From: JAOTYV01 sp041557595
GTDB taxonomy: Bacteria; Pseudomonadota; Alphaproteobacteria; UBA8366
Length of the DNA stretch: 18,810 nucleotides
NCBI GenBank assembly: GCA_041557595.1
Contig: JBFFGE010000082.1
Span: forward strand, 1 to 18,810
Direction: 5' to 3'
The notes below the pieces were generated by a model. It was given only the letters and a program-made list of their open reading frames with translations. It made no database searches and was not told the DNA's origin. Positions 13,113-18,810 of this stretch are shown piece after piece (position 1 is the stretch's first letter; each line of letters begins with the position of its first letter). Position numbers and translations under genes: made by a program.

Positions 13113-14363
13113 TCAGCCGGTACAGGACTGGCCGTCCGAAAACATACGGGCAATGCCCTGTTTGTCGAGGCCGTAGATATCGTCCCGAAAATTCACGAGA
13201 TTGCTGTCATTTACCCATGCGGTCGAATAAACGACATAAAGTGGTATCGGGGACTTCATTGAGATGGTTACGGCTTGTTTGCCGTCGAGAATCGCTTCCA
13301 GGCGCTTTGCGTCGGTCGCGGAATCATTCGCCAGGATGTGTCGGGCCAAGGCTTCGGCGTTCTTTACACGAACGCAACCCGAACTCAATGCCCGGCCTGC
13401 CTTCTCGAATAGATGAGAATCGGGTTTGTCATGGAGAAAAGCATCGTGCGCATTCGGTGCAAAGAACTTGATGCGACCCAGCGAATTCAGTGGCCCCGGG
13501 TCTTGAACAAGCCTGTAGGGAAAATTGTTTTCACCGAGAGATCGCCAATCGACTTGCTCTGGGGCGAGTTCTTCTAGGGCGTCCAATGTACCGCGATAGA
13601 CTCTGATCGATCGCTCGGTCAAATATGAGGCATTTTGCTTTAGTTTCGGCAAGATATCGCGTACGGCGATCTTTCTGGGCACATACCAATGGGGATTGAC
13701 GACGATCTTGACGATCCGGCTGGCAAACAAGGGGGTCGGCCGCGACACCCGTCCAACGATGACCTGTGAAGCGAATACGATGCGATCTCGCTCAACGATG
13801 AAAATTTCCTGCGCCGGCACATTCACAAGGACGTATTTGGGCCCCAACTCAGCCGGCATTGAACGCCATCGCCGCAAATTGAGGGCAATCTGATTTATTC
13901 GCGCCTGAACGGAAACGGCAAGCGCCGCGCGCGTTCGCGGGCCGACAATCCCATCGACGCGCAAGCCGTGGCGCGTCTGGAAGCGCCGCACACCGTCTCT
14001 CAGAGTATCGTCGAATCGCTCGGCGCCGCCGCTGCCCACGGCGATGTCTCCGGTTTTCGCGAGGCGTGCCCGAAGCCGGTCTAGCTCCGCCCCATAAGAG
14101 CCCGTTTCAAACTTCGGCCCAGTCTTCGAAAATTCCCAGCCGCCTTGACGCGCGATCGTCTGATATCTCTCAAGCGCGGCGCCAAGCCGTTCGGCATAGA
14201 CATTGGATGACGCCACTTTTCGCGCAGCAAAACGCTCACCGGCCGAAAGCGACTGCAAACCATCGGACGCGCGCCCATCGAAACCGGCATGCCCGGACCG
14301 CGGCATACCAATTGCGGCGGACAGTGCCGCAAGCAAAACTATGAACCCGGAAAGCCGCATCAT
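13113..14363 (-). CDS. L,D-transpeptidase, YcbB/LdtD-like
   Basis: Periplasmic YkuD-domain transpeptidase that forms 3-3 peptidoglycan crosslinks or attaches proteins to peptidoglycan. 416 residues, shorter than E. coli LdtD (about 615) but usual for alphaproteobacteria. An N-terminal signal peptide (about 1-26, ending SGHA), a peptidoglycan-binding domain_1 (about 117-152, DGVRRFQTRHGLRVDGIVGP), then the YkuD domain (about 178-345). The catalytic signature reads FLHDKPDSHLFEKAGRALSS then GCVRV, with the catalytic Cys330 and His311/His317. Both MM starts (14363, 14360) are possible; a TTG at 14366 is in frame too. TAGG on the minus strand 9-12 bases before supports the ATGs. It lies between the metallophosphoesterase and the DUF882 gene, all minus strand; tandem hairpins lie upstream. 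Confidence 0.93.
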   Translation of the reverse strand: MMRLSGFIVLLAALSAAIGMPRSGHAGFDGRASDGLQSLSAGERFAARKVASSNVYAERLGAALERYQTIARQGGWEFSKTGPKFETGSYGAELDRLRARLAKTGDIAVGSGGAERFDDTLRDGVRRFQTRHGLRVDGIVGPRTRAALAVSVQARINQIALNLRRWRSMPAELGPKYVLVNVPAQEIFIVERDRIVFASQVIVGRVSRPTPLFASRIVKIVVNPHWYVPRKIAVRDILPKLKQNASYLTERSIRVYRGTLDALEELAPEQVDWRSLGENNFPYRLVQDPGPLNSLGRIKFFAPNAHDAFLHDKPDSHLFEKAGRALSSGCVRVKNAEALARHILANDSATDAKRLEAILDGKQAVTISMKSPIPLYVVYSTAWVNDSNLVNFRDDIYGLDKQGIARMFSDGQSCTG

Positions 14364-14427
14364 CAAAAATGCCTAATTGGATTTCGGGCAATCCGCATTG
14401 TCATGCATCAAGATAGCGATTGGACGC

Positions 14428-14464
14428 CCGCCGATTGGCGGCTTGCCTGTCCAACCGGACAGGC
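14428..14464. repeat. Two adjacent perfect hairpins between metallophosphoesterase and L,D-transpeptidase genes
   Basis: CCGCC-GATT-GGCGG (14428-14441) is followed after 3 bases by GCCTGTCC-AACC-GGACAGGC (14445-14464), an 8-bp perfect stem with a 4-base loop. Neither strand has a T-run directly after, so these are not classic intrinsic terminators. They could end the metallophosphoesterase transcript in a U-independent or Rho-aided way, or be an operator or an RNA structure in the leader of the L,D-transpeptidase gene. Confidence 0.5.
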
Positions 14465-14540
14465 GTCGGTCAAGTTGCGCCCGATTCGCCTCGCCAAAGA
14501 TACCCTGCGACGCCCAGCTGCATGGACAACTCGCCTTAAC

Positions 14541-15539
14541 CTAGGGCCCGACTGCGCCAGCACCCCAAAGGTCGGTCGCCCGGCCATCGATGGCCACATG
14601 CTCGGGGCCGCATCGGAGCGTCACACGCACCACCTCGCCTGGGCAAAAGCTGCGAAAGGGAAGCACGCAGGTTCCGATGCCGCGGCTTGTGTAGCCCACC
14701 ATATCGCCGTGCCGCCAGGCGCCGCGGACCAAATCCCGATGACGTTTAAGGCCGGCGCCAAAGGGCCGTCCTCCCGGGAGGCAAATTTGTCCACCATGGG
14801 TATGCCCGGTCAGGTAAAGGCGATGCCGCGCCGCCGCCCGGTCCGCCACCTCCGGCGAATGAACGAGGGCGATGCAAAATCCGTCCGGCGCGTCGTCGAG
14901 CGCCGCATGGGCGGCATCGGTGTGGAACCGATGCACATCGTCCAGCCCGGTAAGGTGCACCGCGTCACCGTCGCGCGCCAGGGTCACCGACTCGTTCAAC
15001 AGGACACGAATGCCGAGGCTTTCCATCGGCGATACCATCGCTGCGCTGTCATGATTTCCCAGAACGCTGAACACGCCATCGGGTGCGCGGACGTCGGACA
15101 CGACATGCCGCAGGCGATCGATCAGCGGCGGTATCGGCGCGTGAATGTTGTCGCGAATATCGCCGGTGATGATGCAGATTTCGCTGTCGAGCCCGGCAAT
15201 ATGCTGCGCCGTGGAAATGGCGGTATCCTCGATATTGTCAAGGTGGAGATCCGTCAGATGAAGGATTCGGTAACCGTCGAAATTGCGCGGCAAGTCGGGG
15301 AGGAACACTGTCAGTTCGGTCACGTCCAGTTTCAGAGCGCGTTCCGCACCCCACCGAAACGGCCGGGTCGGCCGCAGGAGGTCATGTGCGCGCTGCGCCG
15401 AGCTGTAAAGATGACTTCGAAGCTGTCCACGCCAGCGTTTGCCGGCAGGTCTGGCCTCCATCGCTTCCCGGCGCTCTCGCCAGGCGCGGCGCCTGAGACT
15501 ATGGGCGTGGTGGAGATCGTCGAAAGGTCCGTCGTGCAT
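14541..15539 (-). CDS. Metallophosphoesterase, calcineurin-like (YkuE-type)
   Basis: A binuclear-metal phosphohydrolase with the complete motif set: LTDLHLD (95-101), TGDIRD (125-130), GNHD (161-164), VHSPE with His227, and GHTHGGQ (245-251). 332 residues. Unlike most YkuE-type enzymes there is no membrane segment at the N-terminus: the first 70 residues are strongly basic (many Arg) and may bind membrane or nucleic acid, or the true start may be further in. YkuE-like relatives cleave phosphodiester or pyrophosphate bonds, some in lipid A precursors; the substrate here is unknown. ATG at 15539 is preceded closely by CCGAGG (short spacing of 4). It precedes the L,D-transpeptidase on the same strand after 177 bases that contain strong hairpins, so cotranscription is doubtful. 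Confidence 0.88.
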   Translation of the reverse strand: MHDGPFDDLHHAHSLRRRAWRERREAMEARPAGKRWRGQLRSHLYSSAQRAHDLLRPTRPFRWGAERALKLDVTELTVFLPDLPRNFDGYRILHLTDLHLDNIEDTAISTAQHIAGLDSEICIITGDIRDNIHAPIPPLIDRLRHVVSDVRAPDGVFSVLGNHDSAAMVSPMESLGIRVLLNESVTLARDGDAVHLTGLDDVHRFHTDAAHAALDDAPDGFCIALVHSPEVADRAAARHRLYLTGHTHGGQICLPGGRPFGAGLKRHRDLVRGAWRHGDMVGYTSRGIGTCVLPFRSFCPGEVVRVTLRCGPEHVAIDGRATDLWGAGAVGP

Positions 15540-15956
15540 TCGACCTCGGAGTAATTGTGCCGTTCGGGGCGGGAGTTCCTATAGCGAAACCGCAGCGTCA
15601 AATCCAGAAGCATCTGCTCCGGCATTGGGCCGTCGCGCAACGTTTACCCGATATGGGGTTGAATCTTTGCTGTGGCAAGGTGTTGGGCGGACATGGCGCC
15701 GCCACCACGGACAGCCAATGTTTGACTTGCCTCAATGCCGCGCCGCGAAAACTGCCGATATCCTAGTTTCCATCCTGCTAAATGCGCCGGTGGCGGCACG
15801 GAGAGAGTTGGCCCGTGGGAATCGCGCACTCGGAAGAGTTCGACGATTTTCCGGTGCCAGTATCGCAATTCTGGGCATTCGCAGTCGCCAAGGACAAGAC
15901 CGATGAAGCCGACGATGACAGTCCTCATATTTTTCGCCGCCATAGGGGCTTAGATA
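15540..15956. other. 417-base gap between divergent metallophosphoesterase and nfeD genes
   Basis: Promoters of both flanking operons should lie here. Several short frames cross it on both strands, but none has a recognisable family, a good ribosome site and gene-like composition together. A dyad TTGACTTGCCTCAA at 15722-15735 resembles an FNR-type site at 8 of 10 positions, which is within chance. Near the right end a 16-codon hydrophobic frame (15903-15953) lies just upstream of nfeD. I see no RNA gene or mobile element. Confidence 0.4.
15903..15953 (+). CDS. Possible 16-residue hydrophobic leader peptide upstream of nfeD
   Basis: ATG at 15903 with AAGGA 9 bases upstream opens MKPTMTVLIFFAAIGA and stops at TAG 15951-15953, only three bases before the nfeD ATG. 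The peptide looks like a membrane anchor or truncated signal sequence. The nfeD ribosome site (AGGGG) lies inside this frame, so translation of the two could be coupled. It may equally be a chance frame. Confidence 0.25.
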   Translation: MKPTMTVLIFFAAIGA

Positions 15957-17360
15957 ATGACGTCCCGACGCCACGCAGCCGTTACCCGGGCGATCGGCGC
16001 CCTTGCTGTGTTCGGCCTCCTGGCCGTCGCCGCGGCCGGCCAGAACAAACCGTCCAGCCAAGTCGTGCTGCTCGATATCAAGGGCGCGATCGGCCCGGCG
16101 GTCAGCGACTATGTCACCCGCGGCCTTGATCAGGCGGCCAAGCGCCGCGCCCCGGCGGTCGTTTTGCGAATCGACACGCCCGGCGGTCTCGACTCATCGA
16201 TGCGCGATATCATCAAGGCGATCCTCGCCGCCCCGATGCCGGTAATCGGATATGTCGCGCCGAGCGGCGCCCGTGCCGCCAGCGCCGGCACCTATATCCT
16301 GTATGCTAGTCATATCGCGGCAATGGCGCCGGGCACCGACCTCGGCGCGGCGACTCCGGTACAAATCACCGCCCCCGGTATGCCGACACCGGGAAAACCG
16401 AAAGAAAAGGATGGCGGCGTAAAGGGCGAAAGCGGGGGTAAATCCGCGAAGGAACCGCGGCCGTCTACCGGCGCTATTCCGACGATGCAGGACAAGGCGG
16501 TGAACGAGGCGGCCGCCTATATTCGCAGCCTTGCCGAGATGCGCGGCCGCAACGCGGATTGGGCGGAAAAGGCGGTGCGCGACGCGGCCACATTGTCGGT
16601 CGAGGAAGCGTTGAAGAAAAATGTCATCGATCTGGTTGCGGCCGATATCGATGCGCTCCTCGAGGCGGCGGACGGCCGTACGGTAACCGTCGCCGGAAAA
16701 TCCTACACCCTCGCCACCACCGGGCGTCCCGTCGATGCAATCGCACCGGATTGGCGCAGCGAACTGCTCGCCATTATCACCAACCCGAACATCGCCTATA
16801 TCCTGTTTTTGGCTGGTGTCTACGGCATCGTGCTGGAGTTCTACAATCCCGGCGTTCTAATTCCCGGCATCACCGGCGTGATCTGCCTGCTGCTGGCGCT
16901 CTATGCCTTCCAGGTGTTGCCGGTCAATTACGCCGGGCTTGCCCTGTTGCTGGTCGGCCTCGGGCTGATGGTTGCCGAGGCCGCCGCGCCAAGCTTCGGC
17001 GTCCTCGGAATCGGCGGCGTCATCGCCTTCGTCATCGGGTCGATTCTATTGCTCGATACCGACGTCCCGGGATTTGGCATTTCCTGGTTGTTAATCGGAT
17101 CGATCGCTGTGGTGAGCGCCGGCGGTTTTCTTCTCGTGCTGATCTTGCTGATGCGGGCGCGCCGGCGCGCGGTGGTTACCGGACTAGAGGAAATGCTCGG
17201 CGCCAACGGCGAAGTTATCGAGTGGTCGGGTCATGAGGGACGGATTCGTACCCATGGTGAAATCTGGCAGGCGCGATCCGAGCAGCCACTAGCACCCGGC
17301 CACAAGGTGCGGATCGGCGAGATAGACGGGCTGACCCTTATCGTCGAACCCGAGAAATAG
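15957..17360 (+). CDS. NfeD family membrane serine protease (long form)
   Basis: Long-form NfeD (stomatin operon protease): a ClpP-class protease domain, membrane domain and C-terminal OB-fold, which cleaves the partner stomatin/slipin. 467 residues. Signal or anchor at 10-29; protease domain about 33-240 with IDTPGG (72-77), SGARAASAG (103-111) carrying the nucleophile Ser109, and MQDKAVN with the general-base Lys180 (Ser/Lys dyad as in the archaeal enzyme PH1510). A charged low-complexity insert rich in Gly, Lys, Pro and Glu (about 140-172) separates the two. Five hydrophobic segments lie between 275 and 399; the OB-fold is about 405-467. ATG at 15957 has AGGGG 8 bases upstream. Followed after 17 bases by the slipin gene, the standard two-gene operon. 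Confidence 0.95.
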   Translation: MTSRRHAAVTRAIGALAVFGLLAVAAAGQNKPSSQVVLLDIKGAIGPAVSDYVTRGLDQAAKRRAPAVVLRIDTPGGLDSSMRDIIKAILAAPMPVIGYVAPSGARAASAGTYILYASHIAAMAPGTDLGAATPVQITAPGMPTPGKPKEKDGGVKGESGGKSAKEPRPSTGAIPTMQDKAVNEAAAYIRSLAEMRGRNADWAEKAVRDAATLSVEEALKKNVIDLVAADIDALLEAADGRTVTVAGKSYTLATTGRPVDAIAPDWRSELLAIITNPNIAYILFLAGVYGIVLEFYNPGVLIPGITGVICLLLALYAFQVLPVNYAGLALLLVGLGLMVAEAAAPSFGVLGIGGVIAFVIGSILLLDTDVPGFGISWLLIGSIAVVSAGGFLLVLILLMRARRRAVVTGLEEMLGANGEVIEWSGHEGRIRTHGEIWQARSEQPLAPGHKVRIGEIDGLTLIVEPEK

Positions 17361-17377
17361 CGCAGGAGACCATTGCA

Positions 17378-18154
17378 ATGAACTGGATCATCGATCAGTC
17401 GTGGGCCGTCATTGTCCTGATTCCCATATTCATCGTCTTTTATTCCTTCCGCATCATGCGCGAATACGAACGCGCGGTCGTGTTCCTGCTCGGACGGTTC
17501 TGGAAGGTCAAAGGGCCCGGTCTAATCATCGTTCTGCCGGTCATTCAAAGTATGGTGCGCGTCGATCTGCGCACGCGTGTTCTGGACGTGCCGGAGCAGG
17601 ACGTGATCTCGCGCGACAACGTCTCGGTAAAGGTCAATGCCGTGGTCTATTTCCGCGTGCTCGACGCCGAAAAGGCCGTCATCCAGGTAGAAGATTTCCT
17701 GGCCGCCACGACGCAGCTTGCCCAGACAACCTTGCGTTCTGTCCTGGGACAGCATGAGTTAGACGAGATGCTGGCCGAACGCGAACGTCTCAACGCCGAT
17801 ATCCAACAAATTCTCGACAAGCAAACCGACGCCTGGGGGATCAAGGTAACCAATGTGGAACTCAAGCATGTCGACCTGGACGAGAGCATGATCCGCATCA
17901 TCGCCAAACAGGCCGAGGCGGAGCGGACCCGCCGCGCCAAGGTGATCGACTCAGAAGGTGAGTTGCAGGCATCGCAGAAATTCTTCGAAGCTGCGGAAGT
18001 GCTTTCCTCCAATCCCCAGGCGCTGCAGCTCCGCTACCTGACCACGCTGCAATCGATCGTCGGCGATAAAAGCTCGATCATCATCTTTCCGCTCCCGATG
18101 GATCTGATGCGCGCCTTCGAATCGGCGGCCAAGGTAGGGCCAACCGGCGAATGA
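17378..18154 (+). CDS. Slipin (stomatin/prohibitin-like SPFH membrane protein)
   Basis: SPFH-domain protein that forms oligomers in the inner membrane and organises membrane microdomains; known partner and substrate of long NfeD. 258 residues. An N-terminal hydrophobic segment (9-25) is followed by the slipin core: EYERAVVFLLGRF (29-41), KGPGLIIVLPVIQ (45-57), RVLDVPEQDVISRDNVSV (67-84), and the helical DESMIRIIAKQAEAERTRRAKVI (168-190), likely coiled-coil, then a C-terminal hydrophobic stretch SIIIFPLPMDL (233-243). ATG at 17378 has AGGAG at 17364-17368 with a 9-base gap. The pair NfeD-slipin is conserved widely, so cotranscription is near certain. The end of the gene is convergent with the small minus-strand gene at 18200, 45 bases away. 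Confidence 0.95.
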   Translation: MNWIIDQSWAVIVLIPIFIVFYSFRIMREYERAVVFLLGRFWKVKGPGLIIVLPVIQSMVRVDLRTRVLDVPEQDVISRDNVSVKVNAVVYFRVLDAEKAVIQVEDFLAATTQLAQTTLRSVLGQHELDEMLAERERLNADIQQILDKQTDAWGIKVTNVELKHVDLDESMIRIIAKQAEAERTRRAKVIDSEGELQASQKFFEAAEVLSSNPQALQLRYLTTLQSIVGDKSSIIIFPLPMDLMRAFESAAKVGPTGE

Positions 18155-18199
18155 ACGAGCGTCATTGCTCACCGGTATGGCATTAATCGTAGCGGGTCG

Positions 18200-18484
18200 T
18201 CAGCATCGCCGCTCGTCTTCGCCAAGATCTTTTCGGGTCATGAGAATTTCGTAAACGCGGGCGGCCGCACCGCTTAGCGATTTCTCGAGCTTTCCCATGA
18301 CGTCGCTTTCGGATTCCGCCCACGCCACCGCTTCCTCCAATTCTTCGAGAGTAGGCGCAATCGCCAGAATTTCGACTATTTTTACATCTTCCAGGTCGCC
18401 GACGAGCCTTGCGACGTCGTCATGTTTCAGGCGTTGCCCGGATATCGGGTTGCGCGATGCCGCAGGATTATCTCGTGTCGCCAT
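18200..18484 (-). CDS. Small acidic hypothetical protein
   Basis: A 94-residue frame, ATG at 18484 with AAGGGGAAG directly upstream (spacing about 5 from AGGGG), which makes it a credible gene. The protein is soluble and acidic, with a likely long helix from about 30 to 82 (LEDVKIVEILAIAPTLEELEEAVAWAES...MGKLEKSLSGAAARVYEILM) and charged ends. I recognise no domain. Codon use and GC are like the neighbours, against recent acquisition. It is preceded by about 320 bases of unusual, highly structured sequence; if that is transcribed in the same direction, it could be a leader of this gene. Confidence 0.7.
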   Translation of the reverse strand: MATRDNPAASRNPISGQRLKHDDVARLVGDLEDVKIVEILAIAPTLEELEEAVAWAESESDVMGKLEKSLSGAAARVYEILMTRKDLGEDERRC

Positions 18485-18580
18485 TACTTCCCCTTGGTGA
18501 AATGTTTGTTATGCGAAGATGCCGAGCCAACACATCTTGAATGAGTCGTTCCAGATTTTTTTCCGAGTGCCGCGCCTGAC

Positions 18581-18765
18581 AAAAACAGAAACCCGCAGCG
18601 CCACCCCTTCCACTTCCGGAGTCTCCTCCTGCAGCGCTAGGGATAGCCGCCTGCGGGCCCTGTCACGGCGGATCATCGCAAGTGATAGGTACCTCGTTGC
18701 TCAGCTACCCCGCCCAAAGGACGGTTCACCGGTACTTCACCTATCGCGGCTCCTCACCGCAGCAG
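18581..18765 (-). ncRNA. Candidate structured RNA or structured leader, unknown family
   Basis: Read on the minus strand, the region folds by eye into several helices. GATAG/GTACC (18745-18741, 18735-18731) pair with GGTAC/CTATC (18693-18689, 18688-18684), 10 bp with a 5-base bulge; inside it CCGTCC-TTT-GGGCGG (18724-18710) makes a 6-bp hairpin. Then CCGCC (18671-18667) can pair with GGCGG (18651-18647), while CCCGCAG (18657-18651) in and beside that loop can pair with CTGCGGG (18598-18592), followed at once by TTTCTGTTTTT. The last two pairings form a pseudoknot or exclude each other. The U-rich end after a G+C stem resembles a terminator. I could not match it to RNase P, tmRNA, SRP, 6S or riboswitches I know. 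Boundaries are estimates. Confidence 0.35.
18591..18657 (-). terminator. Possible intrinsic terminator closing the candidate RNA
   Basis: A 7-bp stem CCCGCAG/CTGCGGG closes a 52-base domain, with a further GCGC/GCGC pairing possible inside, and on the minus strand it is directly followed by TTTCTGTTTTT (18591-18581). The loop is long for a standard terminator, so efficiency is doubtful. The arms may also take part in an alternative fold. Confidence 0.3.
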
Positions 18766-18810
18766 TTTCAATATTGCCGCTTGTCAATCGATCCACGCTG
18801 ATCCAGATCA
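18766..18810 (-). promoter_or_regulatory. Possible FNR-type promoter of the candidate RNA
   Basis: On the minus strand the window starts with TGATCTGGATCAG (18810-18798), 8 of the 9 visible specific positions of the FNR/FixK box TTGAT-N4-ATCAA; the tenth is beyond the edge. About 25 bases on lies TATTGA (18773-18768), a plausible -10 at the class II distance, which would start transcription near 18761-18763. TTGACA at 18787-18782 is also present but has no -10 at 17 bases. Inference only. Confidence 0.3.

Noticed and set aside
14398..14411. TTGTCATGCATCAA as an FNR box upstream of the L,D-transpeptidase
   Set aside because: Two mismatches in the left half-site; matches of this quality are expected several times by chance in the window.
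15644..15943. 99-codon minus-strand frame starting MAAKNMRTVIVGFIGLVLG, upstream of nfeD
   Set aside because: It looks briefly like a signal peptide, but the rest has no domain character, there is no good ribosome site, and the hydrophobic part mirrors the plus-strand leader frame.
18781..18810. Similarity of TGATCTGGATCAGCG (minus strand) to the thi-box of TPP riboswitches
   Set aside because: The thi-box needs extra bases (ATGC or similar) between GGAT and CAGCG, and the partner helices with CTGAGA are not visible in the window; the FNR-like dyad explains the same bases.

Overview
The window reads as chromosomal DNA of a GC-rich Gram-negative bacterium, most likely an alphaproteobacterium. 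The support is indirect: high GC, an ErfK/YcbB-type L,D-transpeptidase followed by a DUF882/YcbK protein with a twin-arginine signal, an NfeD-slipin pair, and sites resembling FNR/FixK boxes. No rRNA or tRNA is present to place it, so the taxonomy is inference.

Left edge (1-824): the last 42 codons of an IS30-family transposase, then a small hypothetical gene whose frame continues upstream through an in-frame TAA, so it may be a broken longer gene.

Region 825-7484 (minus strand) is a tight six-gene operon, transcribed from 7484 down to 825: 2-oxoacid dehydrogenase E1-alpha, E1-beta and lipoyl E2 (start/stop codons overlap), a Glu/Leu/Phe/Val-type amino-acid dehydrogenase, a COG2403-like GTPase (the family of archaeal cyclic 2,3-diphosphoglycerate synthetase), and carbamate kinase. 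No E3 (lipoamide dehydrogenase) gene is present. Divergent from it, across about 224 bp, is phosphoenolpyruvate synthase (7709-10117). If the complex is a pyruvate dehydrogenase, two opposed fates of pyruvate share one control region, which carries two FNR/FixK-like motifs with the same half-sites (TTGAT-N4-GTCAT). The amino-acid dehydrogenase, carbamate kinase and GTPase would link this to ammonia or carbamoyl phosphate and possibly to 2- or 3-phosphoglycerate. This is the most interesting metabolic unit in the window.

Region 10299-12341 (plus) holds a YjdF/DUF2238 membrane protein and a class I/II PLP aminotransferase. Region 12409-15539 (minus) holds a metallophosphoesterase, an L,D-transpeptidase and the DUF882 protein, a cell-envelope group resembling the E. 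coli ldtD(ycbB)-ycbK pair. Region 15957-18154 (plus) is the NfeD protease/slipin membrane pair. At 18200-18484 (minus) lies a small acidic hypothetical protein.

The last 250 bases (18575-18810, minus strand) have no convincing gene but contain several nested complementary arms, a U-rich 3' tail and an FNR-like half-palindrome at the window edge. I read this as a candidate structured RNA or long structured leader, unmatched to any family I know.
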